Shown piece by piece: positions 63,648-64,000 of a stretch of 64,000 bases of DNA (the first letter of the stretch is position 1; each line of letters opens with the position of its first letter). The stretch comes from Deinococcus depolymerans (GTDB lineage Bacteria > Deinococcota > Deinococci > Deinococcales > Deinococcaceae). The notes under the pieces were generated by a model. It saw only the letters and a program-made list of their open reading frames with translations, searched no databases and was not told the DNA's origin. The position numbers and the translations under genes were made by a program. The stretch covers positions 1-64,000 of the forward strand of contig NZ_BAAADB010000030.1 in the NCBI RefSeq assembly GCF_039522025.1, read 5' to 3'.

Positions 63648-64000
63648 CCCACCCCGCCACCCAGGGCGTCCCCGGCGAGGGCGAAGCCCTGCGAATCCTG
63701 CACCTGGAAGACAGCGAACTCGACCACGAGCTCGTCACCATGCACGTCGAGACCGACCTGCCCTGGCCGGTCGAGATCACCCGGGTCGAGGACGAACCGG
63801 GCTTCCTGGACGCCCTGAGCAGCTCGCCCCCGCACCTGATCCTCAGCGACTTCGCGCTTCCCAGCTACGACGGCCTGAGCGCCTACCGCGCCGCGCACCA
63901 GCGCCTGCCGAAGGTGCCGTTCATCATCGTGACCGGCGCGATGGGCGAGGAGACCGCCGTGGACACCCTGCGCGAGGGCGTCACCGACTACATCCTCAAG
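63644..64000 (+). CDS. Response regulator receiver protein (partial)
   Basis: 119 residues are visible before the window edge. A receiver domain with the acidic pair in LHLEDSELD, the phosphorylated Asp69 in LILSDFALPSYDG, the Thr in IIVTGAMGEE and the conserved Lys in DYILK. The single-domain look resembles Rcp1-type regulators that pair with phytochrome-like kinases. GTG 63644 overlaps the kinase stop (GTGA), marking it as the cognate partner. Confidence 0.9.

Overview
The window is a GC-rich, gene-dense chromosomal segment that reads as Deinococcus (Deinococcota). The indications are the AmCP-type lysine kinase LysZ, a FemX-like interpeptide-bridge enzyme, a solo MreB with MinC, an LPS-export-type permease, and very frequent leaderless genes in which a TANNNT -10 box lies 5-8 nt (usually 6 or 7) before an ATG or GTG start. 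I place it at genus level only. I saw no rRNA, tRNA, CRISPR array, prophage or transposase gene.

Layout. 1-6900: the end of an unknown gene, then a five-gene oligopeptide/dipeptide ABC transporter operon with its own promoter, an SBP/permease hairpin and a terminator. 6950-16440: a secreted DUF4139 protein; metH-metF behind a probable SAM-I riboswitch and terminator; pheA; an amidase; minC. 16670-28080: an S1-domain protein, an HtrA-like protease, lysZ, a DUF1294 protein, ispH behind a small upstream ORF, a secreted phospholipase D-like protein, a PlsY-like/acyl-reductase-like fusion, and a DUF4388-nnr-TPR cluster. 28085-40457: rsmA, a PfkB kinase, a transglutaminase-like protein, gamma-glutamyltransferase, a methyltransferase, an envelope cluster (fabZ, LptF/G-type permease, processive glycosyltransferase, polysaccharide deacetylase), mreB and an acyl-CoA dehydrogenase. 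40835-50973: a K+-channel-like protein, a lipoprotein, a GNAT remnant, ilvD, an intradiol dioxygenase, a parvulin isomerase, femX, a LON-domain protein, and rpsP-khpA-rimM-trmD. 51119-64000: ftsE-ftsX-EnvC-like division module, a CtpA protease, phoH-ybeY-dgkA and neighbours, aroE, and a CHASE/PAS histidine kinase with the start of its response regulator.

The least ordinary content is non-coding or architectural. (1) A dispersed palindromic repeat with termini TGATACGGACT/AGTCCGTATCA has six loci here, all at gene 3' ends; at four of them its terminal TGA is the neighbouring gene's stop codon. (2) Heptamer repeats (AGATGGC/GGATGGC and TTGACGG-like) form the 3' ends of minC, phoH and metH and also sit in frame inside metH. 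(3) Three small upstream ORFs overlap or abut the start of the next gene (ispH, a small membrane protein, ftsE). (4) A protein joins a degenerate PlsY-like membrane domain to a cyanobacterial acyl-ACP-reductase-like domain; I tentatively link it to the unusual alkylamine lipids of Deinococcus.

All calls come from reading the sequence; no database search was run.
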